A DNA stretch of 64,000 nucleotides from Polaromonas sp. 39-63-25 (GCF_002278925.1 NZ_NCJH01000012.1:1-64000); one strand, 5' to 3'; shown: positions 47,980 to 59,895, counted from the stretch's first letter. Translations and numbers: made by a program. The notes: generated by a model not told the origin, from the letters alone.

Positions 47980-48873
47980 CTACGGTGCGCCGACCTGCCC
48001 GCTTGTAGGCTGCGGCGCCGTGGCAGCCACCCAGACCTTCAGGGCCTGCACGGTTTCGCACACATCGTGCACACGCACCACCCGCGCACCGCGGTCCACG
48101 GCCAGCACGGCGGCCGTGACGCTGGGCACCATGCGGTCGATGATGTCGAGCTGGGCCACCTGGGCCAGGGAACTGCTGCTCACGGCGGCCAGTGAGGACT
48201 TGCGCGACCAGCCGGCCAGCAGCGGGTAACCGGCCGCCAGCAGCTCGTGCTGGCGCGCCAGCAAGGCGAAATTCTGGGCCACGGTCTTGCCGAAACCGAT
48301 GCCCGGATCCAGAGTGATGCGGCCGGCAGCCACGCCCAGCGCGCGCAGCTCTGTTGCGGCCTGGGCCAGAAAAGCCAGCACCTGCGGCACCACGTCGCCC
48401 TCCATGGGCGCGGCCTGCATGGTCTGCGGCTCGCGGTGCATGTGCATCAGGCAGACGCCGCACGCGGGATGCGCGGCCACGACGGCGGCTGCGCCAGGCT
48501 GGCGCAGCGCCCAGATGTCGTTGACGATGTCGGCCCCCAGGTCCAGCACCGCGGCCATGACTTCGGGCTTGTAGGTGTCCACCGACACCGGCACGCCCAG
48601 GGTCACCGCATGGCGCACGACCGGCAGCACACGCGCGAGTTCCTCGTCCAGCGGCACCGGCGGCGCGCCGGGACGGGTGGACTCCCCGCCGATATCCAGC
48701 ATGTCGGCGCCGTCCTTGACAAGCTGCTCGCAATGCGCAAATGCGGCGCGCGACGCGCCGTCCACCGAGAAATATTTGCCGCCGTCCGAGAATGAATCAG
48801 GTGTGACGTTGACAATGCCCATCACGCGGGGCTGGCTCAGGTCGATTTGAAAGCGCGAGGTTTGCCAGATCAT
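47980..48873 (-). CDS. folP: Dihydropteroate synthase
   Basis: A 297-residue TIM-barrel enzyme of folate synthesis and the sulfonamide target. RVMGIVNVTPDSFSDGG, DIGGESTRPG, LDPGIGFGKT and GWSRKSSLAAV are all present. ATG 48873 is used because a TTG at 48891 lies in the ftsH terminator; neither has a strong ribosome site. The C-terminus is extended by a short Pro/Ala tail. Confidence 0.93.
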   Translation of the reverse strand: MIWQTSRFQIDLSQPRVMGIVNVTPDSFSDGGKYFSVDGASRAAFAHCEQLVKDGADMLDIGGESTRPGAPPVPLDEELARVLPVVRHAVTLGVPVSVDTYKPEVMAAVLDLGADIVNDIWALRQPGAAAVVAAHPACGVCLMHMHREPQTMQAAPMEGDVVPQVLAFLAQAATELRALGVAAGRITLDPGIGFGKTVAQNFALLARQHELLAAGYPLLAGWSRKSSLAAVSSSSLAQVAQLDIIDRMVPSVTAAVLAVDRGARVVRVHDVCETVQALKVWVAATAPQPTSGQVGAP

Positions 48874-48889
48874 GGGGTATTGTCGAGCC

Positions 48890-48917
48890 AAAGAAAAACC
48901 GGGGACTTGCCCCGGTT
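48890..48917 (-). terminator. Terminator between ftsH and folP
   Basis: On the minus strand AACCGGGG-CAAGT-CCCCGGTT, then TTTTTCTTT. The perfect 8-bp stem should terminate or attenuate ftsH transcripts, so folP-glmM expression would depend on read-through or an internal promoter. Confidence 0.8.
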
Positions 48918-48936
48918 GTCATGTGGATGGAGGCGC

Positions 48937-50859
<1,923 letters not shown>

Positions 50860-50992
50860 GGATGTCTCCGATAGAGGAACACAAGGCACATGCGCCTGAT
50901 TTTAGGCGTTTCAAGGCCAAAAGCCGCTTAACAAGCCCGGGACATCCCTTGGTTTGAAGCGGGATTGCGGTATTTATTGCGTTTCAGCAAGC

Positions 50993-51679
50993 TCAGGCCG
51001 TTTGGGCCGGCCTGTTTTTCAGCCCCATGCCGACCAGAAAGGTTTCCGACGACTCCGAGCGCGAGGCCTTGGGCTTGATGGGCTTGACCACCTTGAAGGT
51101 CTCCTTGAACAGCTTGACCAGGGGACTGTAGGCGCCGCCATGGAACAGCTTGACGACCAGCGCGCCCTCGGGTTTGAGGTGCTGCACGGAAAAATCCACC
51201 GCCAGCTCCACCAGGTGGGCGATGCGGGCGGCATCGGCCGATTCAATGCCCGACAGATTCGGCGCCATGTCGGAAATCACGACGTCAACCTTGGTAAAGC
51301 CCTTGTCGGCGGCCAAAGTCTGCTCCAGAATCTGTAGCACCTCCGGTTCCCGGAAGTCCCCCTGGATGAACACCACCCCCTCGACCGGGTCCATCGGCAG
51401 GATGTCCAGCGCGATGATGCGGCCGTTGAGTTCGCCGGCCGCCGCGCCCGATGGCGAGAGCTTGCGGCGCGCATACTGGCTCCAGGCGCCGGGCACGCTG
51501 CCCAGGTCCACCACACAGTAGCCGGGCTTGATGAGGCCCAGCATGTCATCGATTTCCTTGAGCTTGTAGGCCGCCCGGGCCCGGTAACCCTCTCTTTTGG
51601 CCAACTTGACGTAGGTATCGTTGACGTGGTCATTCAGCCACGCTTTGTTGACCTTTTTGCTTTGGGTTTTTACTTTCAT
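50993..51679 (-). CDS. rlmE: 23S rRNA Um2552 2'-O-methyltransferase
   Basis: A 228-residue RrmJ/FtsJ enzyme. [10 protein letters not shown] (catalytic Lys), [15 protein letters not shown] (SAM site), [11 protein letters not shown] (Asp), ALVVKLFHG (Lys) and [12 protein letters not shown] (Glu) give the K-D-K-E tetrad. It modifies U2552 in the large subunit. It lies directly upstream of ftsH and diverges from yhbY as in many proteobacteria. Confidence 0.95.
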   Translation of the reverse strand: MKVKTQSKKVNKAWLNDHVNDTYVKLAKREGYRARAAYKLKEIDDMLGLIKPGYCVVDLGSVPGAWSQYARRKLSPSGAAAGELNGRIIALDILPMDPVEGVVFIQGDFREPEVLQILEQTLAADKGFTKVDVVISDMAPNLSGIESADAARIAHLVELAVDFSVQHLKPEGALVVKLFHGGAYSPLVKLFKETFKVVKPIKPKASRSESSETFLVGMGLKNRPAQTA

Positions 51680-51767
51680 GCCTGTATTGTCCTCTCACCG
51701 CCTTCCGGCGCCGCGGTTTCCCCAACGATAAATCAGCGGCAGCGGCGGCTTCTAGGATAATCAGGGC

Positions 51768-52244
51768 ATGGCTCAAATACTACTTACCCCCGCCCAGCGC
51801 AAAGACCACCGCGCCGATGCGCACCACCTGGACCCCGTCGTGATGGTCGGCTCGGACGGCCTGACGGCCGCTGTCAAAAGGGAAATCGACCTGGCACTGA
51901 AGGCGCACGGCCTGATCAAGGTCCGTGTGCAGTCGGACGACCGCCCTGCGCGCGAAGCCATGTTCCAGGCTCTGGCCGACGAACTCGGGGCCGCGCCCAT
52001 CCAGCACATCGGCAAGCTGCTGGTGCTGTGGCGCCCGATGCCTGAAAAGGAAAAAAAGGTCAACGAGGACCGCATGCCCGGCCCGCGCGACGTCAAGGTG
52101 CTGAAGAACAGCGCGCGTTACGGCCAGCGCCCCGAAGTGAAAACCCTGCGTGTGCTGGGCAACCAGCGCCTGACGCCGGGCGGCACCGTGAAACGGGCGA
52201 AACCGAAAAAGCAGCAAAGCGCCAAGAAACGCGCCCAGGGCTGA
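51768..52244 (+). CDS. yhbY: YhbY-type CRM RNA-binding protein
   Basis: A 158-residue protein. Residues 3-97 form the CRM domain: LTPAQRKDHRADAHHLDPVV, VGSDGLTAAVKREIDLALKA and the IGKLLVLWRP strand. It associates with pre-50S ribosomes. E. coli YhbY is about 97 residues; the additional 60-residue basic tail (KRAKPKKQQSAKKRA) is typical of betaproteobacteria. Confidence 0.92.
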   Translation: MAQILLTPAQRKDHRADAHHLDPVVMVGSDGLTAAVKREIDLALKAHGLIKVRVQSDDRPAREAMFQALADELGAAPIQHIGKLLVLWRPMPEKEKKVNEDRMPGPRDVKVLKNSARYGQRPEVKTLRVLGNQRLTPGGTVKRAKPKKQQSAKKRAQG

Positions 52245-52348
52245 GCCGGCGGCGGCGTGATCCGACCGGTCCTTGGCCGGCCAGCGAGGCATTTTCCTTT
52301 TTTGTCTGGCGCTTCCCCCTTTAGATCGGGTGCCTGCGCCCACAACTG

Positions 52349-54448
52349 ATGGACATGACCACCTTGACCACATTGAACGCATCCAATCCGCTTCTCGATT
52401 TCTCCAGCCTTCCCCTGTTTGACCGCATCGCGCCCGAGCATGTGGGCCCTGCGGTCGATGTGTTGCTGGCACAGGCCGAAACTGCGCTGGAACGTGTCAC
52501 CACGCCGGAGTTTCCAGCGCGCTGGGCGGACATTGCCGGCGTGCTGGACGTGGCCACCGAAAACCTGGGCCGGGCCTGGGGTGCGGTCAGCCACCTCAAC
52601 AGCGTGGCGGACAGCCCTGAGCTGCGCGCCGCCTACAACGCTGCCCTGCCGCGCGTCACCGAGTTCTGGACCCGACTGGGCGCAGACGAACGGCTTTACG
52701 CCAAATACAAGGCCATCGATGTGGCGTCGCTGAACCCCGAACAGCGCCAGGCCCATAAAAATGCCGTGCGCAACTTCGTGCTGTCGGGCGCTGAACTCGT
52801 GGGCGCAGCCAAGGAACGGTTTGCCGCCATCCAGGAGCGCCAGGCCGAACTGAGTCAGAAATTCAGCGAAAACGCGCTCGACGCCACCGACGCTTACGCC
52901 TACTACGCCAGGGAAGACGAACTCGCCGGCGTGCCGGCCGACGTGGTCCAGACGGCGCGCGCGCAGGCCGAAGCCGAGGGCAAGGAGGGTTACAAGCTCA
53001 CGCTCAAGATGCCCTGCTACCTGCCGGTCATGCAGTTTGCCGACAGTTCCTCCTTGCGTGAAACCCTTTACAAGGCCTACAGCACGCGCGCCAGCGACCA
53101 GTCACCGCCGGAGTTCAGCCGCTTCGACAACAGCGCCGTGATGCAGGAAATCCTCGCGCTGCGGCGCGAGGAGGCGCAACTGCTCGGCTACCGCAATTTC
53201 GGCGAGGTCTCGGTGGTCCCCAAGATGGCCGATTCGCCCGAGCAGGTGATCAGCTTCCTGCGCGACCTCGGCCAGCGTGCCAAGCCCTACGGCCTCAAGG
53301 ACGTGGCCGACCTGCGCACCTTTGCCGCGGAAAAGCTGGGCTTGAAAGACCCGCAGCCCTGGGACTTCACCTGGATTGGCGAAAAACTCAAGGAAGCGCG
53401 TTATGCCTTCAGCGAACAGGAAGTCAAACAGTACTTCACCGCCCCCAAGGTGCTGGCCGGCCTGTTCAGGATTGTCGAGACGCTGTTCGAGGTGGCGATC
53501 CATCCCGACACCGCGCCTGTGTGGAATCCCGGGGTCGAGTTCTACCGCATCGAGCGCGACGGTCAGCTGGTAGGGCAGTTCTATCTGGACCGTCCGGCGC
53601 GCACCGGCAAACGCGGCGGCGCCTGGATGGACGATGTGCGTGCCCGCTGGCTGCGCCCCGACACCGGCACGCTGCAGACCCCGGTGGCCCACCTGGTCTG
53701 CAACTTTGCCGACGGCGTGGGCGGCAAGCCCGCCCTGCTGACGCACGACGACGTGACCACGCTGTTCCACGAGTTCGGTCACGGCCTGCACCACATGTTG
53801 ACCCAGGTGAACGAGCGCGATGTCTCCGGCATCAGCGGCGTCGAATGGGACGCGGTCGAGCTGCCCAGCCAGTTCATGGAAAACTTCTGCTGGGAGTGGG
53901 ATGTGCTCAAACACATGACCGCCCATGTGGACACCGGTGAGCCGCTGCCGCGCGCCCTGTTCGAGCGGATGCTGGCGGCCAAAAACTTCCAGAGCGGCAT
54001 GCAGACCCTGCGCCAGATCGAGTTTTCGCTGTTCGACATGCTGCTGCACACCGAGTGGCAACCGGGCGGCGACGTGATGGCGCTGCTGGCCGGCGTGCGC
54101 GAGGAATACGCCGTGATCACCCCGCCGCCCTACAGCCGCACCGCGCATACATTCAGTCACATTTTTTCCGGCGGTTATGCGGCCGGGTATTACAGCTACA
54201 AATGGGCCGAAGTTCTCTCGGCAGACGCCTATGCGGCCTTCGAGGAAAGTGCACAAAGCGCCACACCTGCAGGTATAAACACCGACGTCGAAGCCCCGTC
54301 CAGCCCCGTTAGTCTGGAAACTGGCAGAAAATATCGCCAGGCCATTCTGGAGGCAGGCGGCAGCCGCCCGGCGATGGAATCGTTCAAGGCCTTCCGTGGC
54401 CGCGAGCCTTCCATCGACGCGCTGCTGCGGCACCAGGGCATGGCATGA
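52349..54448 (+). CDS. prlC: Oligopeptidase A (M3 family)
   Basis: A 699-residue cytosolic zinc peptidase. FHEFGHGLHHML holds the HExxH zinc site (His474), with downstream ISGVEWDAVELPSQ giving the third ligand. FYLDRPARTGKRGGAWMDD upstream is the M3 signature. It degrades short peptides and signal peptides. Length fits the family. The ATG at 52349 or 52355 may be used. Confidence 0.93.
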   Translation: MDMTTLTTLNASNPLLDFSSLPLFDRIAPEHVGPAVDVLLAQAETALERVTTPEFPARWADIAGVLDVATENLGRAWGAVSHLNSVADSPELRAAYNAALPRVTEFWTRLGADERLYAKYKAIDVASLNPEQRQAHKNAVRNFVLSGAELVGAAKERFAAIQERQAELSQKFSENALDATDAYAYYAREDELAGVPADVVQTARAQAEAEGKEGYKLTLKMPCYLPVMQFADSSSLRETLYKAYSTRASDQSPPEFSRFDNSAVMQEILALRREEAQLLGYRNFGEVSVVPKMADSPEQVISFLRDLGQRAKPYGLKDVADLRTFAAEKLGLKDPQPWDFTWIGEKLKEARYAFSEQEVKQYFTAPKVLAGLFRIVETLFEVAIHPDTAPVWNPGVEFYRIERDGQLVGQFYLDRPARTGKRGGAWMDDVRARWLRPDTGTLQTPVAHLVCNFADGVGGKPALLTHDDVTTLFHEFGHGLHHMLTQVNERDVSGISGVEWDAVELPSQFMENFCWEWDVLKHMTAHVDTGEPLPRALFERMLAAKNFQSGMQTLRQIEFSLFDMLLHTEWQPGGDVMALLAGVREEYAVITPPPYSRTAHTFSHIFSGGYAAGYYSYKWAEVLSADAYAAFEESAQSATPAGINTDVEAPSSPVSLETGRKYRQAILEAGGSRPAMESFKAFRGREPSIDALLRHQGMA

Positions 54449-54470
54449 GTGACCTCAAACGGAGCGATGT

Positions 54471-55124
54471 ATGACCTCGAACGCTATCAAATTTGCAGCG
54501 ATTAGCGCAGTGCTGGTGCTGGCTGCCGGCACATTCTCTTCTCTTTCCCAGGCCCAGCCGGTGTACCGCATCGTCGGCCCGGACGGCAAGGTGACCTTTT
54601 CCGACAAGCCGCCCCCAGCCGCGAGCAATGCCAAGGTGACAGCGGCTGGTGCCGACGGTGCCCGCGGCGTCGCCACAGCGTCGCTGCCGTTTGAATTGCG
54701 CAAGGTGGTGGGCCAGTACCCGGTCACCCTGTATTCGGGCGAGAACTGCGGCCCCTGCGCCTCGGCGCGTTCGCTGCTGACCACGCGCGGTGTGCCGTTT
54801 GCAGAAAAAACCATCGCGACCAACGAAGACGCGCAGGCGCTGCAGCGCATCAGCGGCGACAACTCCCTCCCCTTTCTGACCATAGGCAGCCAGCAACTCA
54901 AGGGTTTCTCGGATGCGGAATGGACGCAGTTCCTCGATGCGGCGGGTTACCCCAAATCGTCGGTGCTGCCTGCCAGCTACCGCCAGGCCCCGGCCACCCC
55001 CCTGGTGACGGTGGCGCCGACGCCCGCACCGGCCACCACCGCGGCAGCGCGGCCCGGCACGCCGGTCGCACCGTCCACCCCGGTGACGCCCCCGCCGAGC
55101 AATCCTGCTGGCATCCGCTTTTAA
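54471..55124 (+). CDS. Exported DUF4124/glutaredoxin-like protein
   Basis: A 217-residue protein with a signal peptide (residues 1-28, cleaved after SQAQ), a DUF4124 segment (VYRIVGPDGKVTFSDKPP), and a glutaredoxin-like domain with CGPC (Cys93, Cys96). A Pro/Ala/Thr tail follows. It probably acts in the periplasm as a thiol-disulfide protein. GGAG is six bases before the ATG. Partner unknown. Confidence 0.85.
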   Translation: MTSNAIKFAAISAVLVLAAGTFSSLSQAQPVYRIVGPDGKVTFSDKPPPAASNAKVTAAGADGARGVATASLPFELRKVVGQYPVTLYSGENCGPCASARSLLTTRGVPFAEKTIATNEDAQALQRISGDNSLPFLTIGSQQLKGFSDAEWTQFLDAAGYPKSSVLPASYRQAPATPLVTVAPTPAPATTAAARPGTPVAPSTPVTPPPSNPAGIRF

Positions 55125-55143
55125 GAAACCGCGCCGGTGGCGC

Positions 55144-55977
55144 TCAGCGTGGCAGCCAGCCCAAGCCTGCCGACGTGCCGTCGGGCTGTCCGCCCTTTTT
55201 CGGCCTGTATTCGCAGCCGATCCAGCCATCCCAGCCGCAGGCCGCGGACACCTCGTCGATCACACTGAACAGATACGGGTAATTGACCTCCCCGATGTCG
55301 GGCTCGTGCCGCTCGGGCACACCGGCAATCTGGAAATGGCCGACGGCCCCCGTCGGCAGGTAGTGGCGGATCTTGGTGGCCACATCCCCTTCGACGATCT
55401 GGCAGTGGTACAGGTCCATCTGCACCTTGAGGTTGGACGCGCCGACCTCGGTCACGATCTCGTGCGCATGGTCCTGCCGGTTCAAAAAGAAACACGGCAC
55501 ATCGCGCGTGTTGATCGGCTCGATCAACACGTCGCGCCCGTGTTTCGCCGCTTCGGCCGCCGCCCAGCGCAGGTTGGCCACATAGACCGGCCGCAGGTCC
55601 TCGCGCTCCCGCCCTGCGGCGACCAGGCCGGCCATCAGGTGAATACGCGGGCAATCCAGCGCCTCGGCATAGGCCAGGGCCAGCAACACACCGGCGCGGA
55701 ACTCCGCCTCGCGGCCCGGCACGGCGGCCGTGCCCTTGTCGCCGGCCTGGTCCCAGGCCTGGGCGATGGATGCTGCATCGGTGCCGCCCGGTGGCGCGTT
55801 GAACAGCACCTGCTGCAGGCCGTTGCCCTTGAGGCGCGCGGCCAGTTCATCCTTGCTGTAGGCATAAGGAAAAAGAAACTCCACGGCCTTGAAACCGTCT
55901 TTCGCGGCCGCCTCGAAGCGGTCCAGAAACGGCAACTCGGGGTACATCATGGACAGGTTGGCGGCGAATTTAGGCAT
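55144..55977 (-). CDS. otnI: 2-oxo-tetronate isomerase (hydroxypyruvate isomerase family)
   Basis: A 277-residue TIM-barrel isomerase of the Hyi/OtnI family: [54 protein letters not shown] and [19 protein letters not shown] with the metal-ligand Glu/Asp/His set. In this operon the substrate is most likely 2-oxo-tetronate, interconverted with 3-oxo-tetronate. It follows otnC after an 83-bp gap containing a dispersed repeat. Confidence 0.88.
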   Translation of the reverse strand: MPKFAANLSMMYPELPFLDRFEAAAKDGFKAVEFLFPYAYSKDELAARLKGNGLQQVLFNAPPGGTDAASIAQAWDQAGDKGTAAVPGREAEFRAGVLLALAYAEALDCPRIHLMAGLVAAGREREDLRPVYVANLRWAAAEAAKHGRDVLIEPINTRDVPCFFLNRQDHAHEIVTEVGASNLKVQMDLYHCQIVEGDVATKIRHYLPTGAVGHFQIAGVPERHEPDIGEVNYPYLFSVIDEVSAACGWDGWIGCEYRPKKGGQPDGTSAGLGWLPR

Positions 55978-56004
55978 GGTGGTGTTTTAAAATACTATGA
56001 AATA

Positions 56005-56053
56005 GATAGCTGCCAGCGCTTATGAATAAAGGGCTACAGGCCAATTTGACAAT
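56005..56053 (+). repeat. Dispersed short intergenic repeat, copy B
   Basis: GATAGCTGCCAGCGCTTATG... then AAAGGGCTACAGGCCAATTT. Located between otnC and otnI inside an operon. This copy is the closest to the common form in Comamonadaceae. Confidence 0.6.
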
Positions 56054-56060
56054 AAAAAGC

Positions 56061-56744
56061 CTACCAGCGGGCGCCGAAGGTCTGGCGCAGTTCGTCGATC
56101 TGCGCAGCGCTTAAAGCTTGCACCGGGGCGTCGTCCAGGCACAGCAGCCGGGCGGTTTCCTCGAGTTCTTCCAGCACGGCCATGGCCGCCGCCGGACTGT
56201 GGTGCCAGACATTGGGCCCCAGCCGCGCCAGCATCACCGCGCGTAGCGGCGTGCCCTGCCGGCCGTAGCGCGTGATGGCCTGGGCCACCAGCGCCGCCGC
56301 CGCCGGGTCGCCCGGGCGGTGGTAGTCGATGACCGGCACATGGCCAACCTTCATGACGAAATAAGGCGTGAGCGCCGGCAGCAACTCCTCGCCCGTGGCG
56401 CGCAGGCTCAGCGCCACGCAATGGGTGCTGTGGGTGTGGATCACGCAGCGCGTCGCCGGGTCAAAGACGGAGGCTGCCGCGTAAATGCCGGCATGCAGCG
56501 CGATGGTCTTGCTCGCGGTGTCGCCGCTGAGCTGCTTTGCATCGGCGTCCAGTCGCGCCAGCCGCGCCGGGTCCAGAAAACCCAGGCAGGCATCGGTCGG
56601 CGTGATCAGGAAACCACCGCCCTCGGAAGCGTCGAGCCGCACGCTGATGTTGCCGGCGGTGGCGTGTACATAACCACGCTCGAACAGGCTTTTGCCGACG
56701 CGGCAGATCTCTTCCCGGGCCTGGTTTTCGGTCAATGCAGTCAT
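56061..56744 (-). CDS. otnC: 3-oxo-tetronate 4-phosphate decarboxylase (class II aldolase family)
   Basis: A 227-residue protein: GNISVRLDASEGGGFLITPT, HTHSTHCVALS (zinc His pair) and LARLGPNVWHHSP are the class II aldolase/adducin marks. In the threonate pathway it decarboxylates 3-oxo-tetronate 4-phosphate to dihydroxyacetone phosphate. It overlaps otnK by four bases. Confidence 0.9.
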   Translation of the reverse strand: MTALTENQAREEICRVGKSLFERGYVHATAGNISVRLDASEGGGFLITPTDACLGFLDPARLARLDADAKQLSGDTASKTIALHAGIYAAASVFDPATRCVIHTHSTHCVALSLRATGEELLPALTPYFVMKVGHVPVIDYHRPGDPAAAALVAQAITRYGRQGTPLRAVMLARLGPNVWHHSPAAAMAVLEELEETARLLCLDDAPVQALSAAQIDELRQTFGARW

Positions 56745-58012
56745 GCCAGCATCGTAAAGGCTTTGGTGAAGAAGTCGTCGGTGCCGAAGTTGCCGGATTT
56801 CAGGGTCAGGTGCAAACCATCGCTGCCTGTGATTTCAGGCAGTGCATGACACCAGGGCACACCAGGATCGATCTGCGGGCCGATCTGCATCTGCGTGATG
56901 CCCAGTGCCTGCACGCAGGCGCCCGAGGTTTCACCGCCGGCCACCACCAGTTGCCGCACACCCAGCTGCACCAGACCGCGCGCCACTGCGGCCAGTGTGG
57001 CTTCGACCATGGCGCCGGCTTCTTCCACCCCGAGCCTGCCCTGCACGGCCTTCACATCGCCGCTGTCGGCGGTGGAATACACCAGCACCGGCCCCTGCGC
57101 CAGCAGCGGCCGGGCCCAGGCCAGCACCTCGGCCGCCACATCGGCACCCGAGGCAATGCGCAGCGGATCAATCGCCAGCGCCGGATGGCCCTGCTTCATG
57201 AAGTCCAGCACCTGCCGATTCGTCGCCAGCGAGCAGCTGCCCGACACCACCGCCTGCAGGCCGCCGGCGGCCGGCAAACGGCTGGCCTGCAGCGACGGCG
57301 TGATGCCGAAGTTGGCCGGCAGGCCAATGGCCACGCCGGAACCGGCAGTCACCAGTGGCATGCCCTTGAGCGCAGGGCCCAGGCGCAGCAGGTCCTCGTT
57401 GGACACCGCGTCCACAACCGCCACGCCCACCCCTTCTGCCTGCAGTTGCGCCATGCGCTCGCGCACCGCCGCCGCGCCGCGCGCCACGACCTTGTGGTCG
57501 ATCAGGCCGACACGCCGCTCCGTCTGCGACTGCAGCACCCGCACCAGATTCGCGTCGACCATCGGCGTCAGCGGGTGGTTCTGCATGCCGCTTTCGCTCA
57601 GCAGCACGTCGCCCACAAACAGATAACCCTTGAACACCGTGCGCTGGTTGTCGGGAAAGGCCGGTGTGGCGATCGTGAAGCCGGTGTTCAGCGCGTCCAT
57701 CAGCGCCTCGGTCACCGGGCCAATGTTGCCGCGGGCCGTGCTGTCGAAGGTCGAGCAGTACTTGAAATAAATCTGCTGCGCGCCCTGCGCCTGCAGCCAG
57801 GCCAGGGCGGCCAGCGATTCGGCAATGGCCTGGACTGCCGACACAGTGCGTGATTTGAGTGCGACCACCACGGCGTCGACCTCGGCGCCCAGCGGCCCGG
57901 AGGGCACGCCAATCGTCTGCACCACACGCATGCCGGCGCGCACGAGGTTGTTGGCCAGATCGGTCGCACCGGTGAAATCGTCGGCAATACATCCGAGGCT
58001 GATCTTGCTCAT
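56741..58012 (-). CDS. otnK: 3-oxo-tetronate kinase (DUF1537)
   Basis: A 423-residue kinase. LGCIADDFTGATDLANNLVR is the N-terminal DUF1537 motif, YFKYCSTFDSTARGNIGPVT the second, and VAGGETSGACVQALG the C-terminal nucleotide site. It phosphorylates 3-oxo-tetronate made by the dehydrogenase. Coupled to both neighbours by ATGA overlaps. Confidence 0.92.
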   Translation of the reverse strand: MSKISLGCIADDFTGATDLANNLVRAGMRVVQTIGVPSGPLGAEVDAVVVALKSRTVSAVQAIAESLAALAWLQAQGAQQIYFKYCSTFDSTARGNIGPVTEALMDALNTGFTIATPAFPDNQRTVFKGYLFVGDVLLSESGMQNHPLTPMVDANLVRVLQSQTERRVGLIDHKVVARGAAAVRERMAQLQAEGVGVAVVDAVSNEDLLRLGPALKGMPLVTAGSGVAIGLPANFGITPSLQASRLPAAGGLQAVVSGSCSLATNRQVLDFMKQGHPALAIDPLRIASGADVAAEVLAWARPLLAQGPVLVYSTADSGDVKAVQGRLGVEEAGAMVEATLAAVARGLVQLGVRQLVVAGGETSGACVQALGITQMQIGPQIDPGVPWCHALPEITGSDGLHLTLKSGNFGTDDFFTKAFTMLA

Positions 58013-58899
58013 GGCTTTTTCGGCAGCTCGATGCCCGGGAAAATTTTGATCACCGCGCTGTCGTCCTCTTTCGCAAAACCGGCCGTCGAGGCCTGCATGA
58101 ACATCTGGTGCGCCGTCGAGGACAGTGGCAAAGGAAACTTGCTGGCGCGCGCCATGTCGAGCACGATGCCGAGGTCCTTCACGAAAATGTCGACCGCCGA
58201 CAGCGGCGTGTAGTCGGCCGCCAGCACATGAGCCATGCGGTTTTCGAACATCCAGCTGTTGCCGGCGCTGTGCGTGATGACCTCGTAGAGCGCGGCCGGG
58301 TCCACCCCTTCACGCAGGCCCAGCGCCATGGCTTCGGCAGCCGCGGCAATGTGTACGCCCGCCAGCAGCTGGTTGATGATCTTGACCTTGCTGCCGGCGC
58401 CCGCCGCTTCACCGAGCTTGTAGACCTTGGCAGCCATGGCGTTGAGCACAGGTTCGGCCTTCGCATACGCTGCCGGCGCACCGGAGGTCATCATGGTCAT
58501 CTCGCCGCTGGCGGCTTTGGCGGCACCACCGGAAATCGGGGCATCGATGTAAAGCAGGCCCAGGTCGGCCAGGCGTTTTTCCTGGGCCATGGACCAGTTC
58601 GCGTCCACCGTGGAGCACATCACAAACACGCTGCCGGGTTTCATGGCCGCCGCACAACCGCCGGGGCCGTACAACACGGACTCGGTCTGCGCCGCATTGA
58701 CCACCACCGACACGATCACGTCACAGGCCGCCGCCAGCTCGGCCAGCGAGGCGCAGGCCACACCGCCACCTTCGGCAAAAGCCTGCGCCACCCCGGGCCG
58801 CACGTCAAACACAAACACCCGATAACCGGCGCGGCGCAGCGATTGCGCCATGCCGCTGCCCATGGCACCGAGACCGATCACACCTGCTACAAGACTCAT
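58009..58899 (-). CDS. ltnD: L-threonate dehydrogenase (beta-hydroxyacid dehydrogenase family)
   Basis: A 296-residue NAD-dependent enzyme. GVIGLGAMGSGMAQSLRRAG (Rossmann), FVMCSTVDANWS, DAPISGGAAKAASGEM and catalytic Lys in SKVKIINQLLAG are conserved. With otnK, otnC and otnI downstream it is assigned to oxidation of L-threonate; D-threonate or a related acid is also possible. First gene of the operon. Confidence 0.9.
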   Translation of the reverse strand: MSLVAGVIGLGAMGSGMAQSLRRAGYRVFVFDVRPGVAQAFAEGGGVACASLAELAAACDVIVSVVVNAAQTESVLYGPGGCAAAMKPGSVFVMCSTVDANWSMAQEKRLADLGLLYIDAPISGGAAKAASGEMTMMTSGAPAAYAKAEPVLNAMAAKVYKLGEAAGAGSKVKIINQLLAGVHIAAAAEAMALGLREGVDPAALYEVITHSAGNSWMFENRMAHVLAADYTPLSAVDIFVKDLGIVLDMARASKFPLPLSSTAHQMFMQASTAGFAKEDDSAVIKIFPGIELPKKP

Positions 58900-59106
58900 C
58901 CCCTTGCTCCTTCAGCCCAGGTCATTTTTTTGAAATCCGCCACACCCATTCACGTCGCCACGCCGGCCGCCATCAAGCAGCCCATGGCTTGCAGATGCCA
59001 TAAGGCCGACATGACCCAGAATGAACGACTTATTTATATGGTCATCATACAACTTGCACACCATCCATCACCTCAGGTTTTCCCGAATCGAGACAAGGCG
59101 AACGGC
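58900..59106. other. Promoter region of the threonate operon
   Basis: No gene. At 59037-59053 'TATGGTCATCATACAAC' carries TTGTATGA on the minus strand, similar to half of the site at 59896-59906, so it may be an operator for the GntR regulator. Upstream AT-rich 'ACTTATTTATATG' is the likely promoter area. Confidence 0.45.
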
Positions 59107-59880
59107 TCAGTGCCGGATGGCGTCGGAAAGAAGGGCACTGGCCAGCTGCACACCCTCCTGCTGCCAGAAAGCCGGGTCGGCCTGCTCGATGCGCCGGATC
59201 GCGTTGTCCATGTGGCGGGCGGCAGCCTGGCGCGCCAGCAGGGCGTCGCCGGCCTCGATGGCCTGGGTGATGGCTTCGTGCTCCTCGCGCACCTGCCCGG
59301 CAAAGTCGGCGCGGCGCGCCTCGTTGGCGCGGGTGACCCGCGTGACGCCGCGCAGGAACTGGCGCAGGTAGTCCAGCGTGCTGATCAGAAACGGGTTTTG
59401 CGCCGCGTCGGCAATCGCGCGGTGGTAGTTCACGTCTTCGTCGGCACCGTCGCCGCCGGCCTTGACCGCCTTGTCGAGCGCGGACATCGCCTGGCGGATG
59501 CACTTGATATCGGCCGCCGTGCGGCGCTGCGCGGCCAACGCGGCGACCTCGGCCTCCAGCGCGCGGCGCACCTCCACCATCTGGATGACCGCCTGCATGG
59601 ACGCGGCAGAACGGGTGTCGAAATTCAGCGGCGCAAAGGCGGCCCGCTTCACGAACACCCCGCTGCCCTGGCGCGACTCCACCAGGCCCAGCGACTTCAG
59701 GCGGGAGACAGCCTCGCGCACCACCGTGCGGCTGACCGCGAACTGCTCGACCAGCGCGGCCTCGGTCGGCAGCTTGTCGCCCGCCGCCGGCCGGCCGGCG
59801 CGGATTTCAGCCGACAGGGCCTCGGCCACCTGTTCCGAGAGGTGAACGCCGGGCGTGATGGACTGGAAGCGGTGGCTCAT
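59107..59880 (-). CDS. GntR/FadR-family regulator of the threonate operon
   Basis: A 257-residue protein. Winged helix at residues 15-80 (LSEQVAEALSAEIRAG, FAVSRTVVREAVSRLKSLGL) and FCD ligand domain with metal-site residues (EVRRALEAEVAALAA, YHRAIADAAQNPFL, EEHEAITQAIEAGD). It lies upstream in the same orientation as the enzymes and likely responds to a sugar acid or its product. Confidence 0.9.
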   Translation of the reverse strand: MSHRFQSITPGVHLSEQVAEALSAEIRAGRPAAGDKLPTEAALVEQFAVSRTVVREAVSRLKSLGLVESRQGSGVFVKRAAFAPLNFDTRSAASMQAVIQMVEVRRALEAEVAALAAQRRTAADIKCIRQAMSALDKAVKAGGDGADEDVNYHRAIADAAQNPFLISTLDYLRQFLRGVTRVTRANEARRADFAGQVREEHEAITQAIEAGDALLARQAAARHMDNAIRRIEQADPAFWQQEGVQLASALLSDAIRH

Positions 59881-59895
59881 GATGATCCGGAAAAT

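Noticed and set aside
46456-48195. 579-codon plus-strand frame opposite glmM
   Set aside because: His/Gln/Ala-rich antisense shadow of glmM, a clear housekeeping gene, in high-GC DNA.
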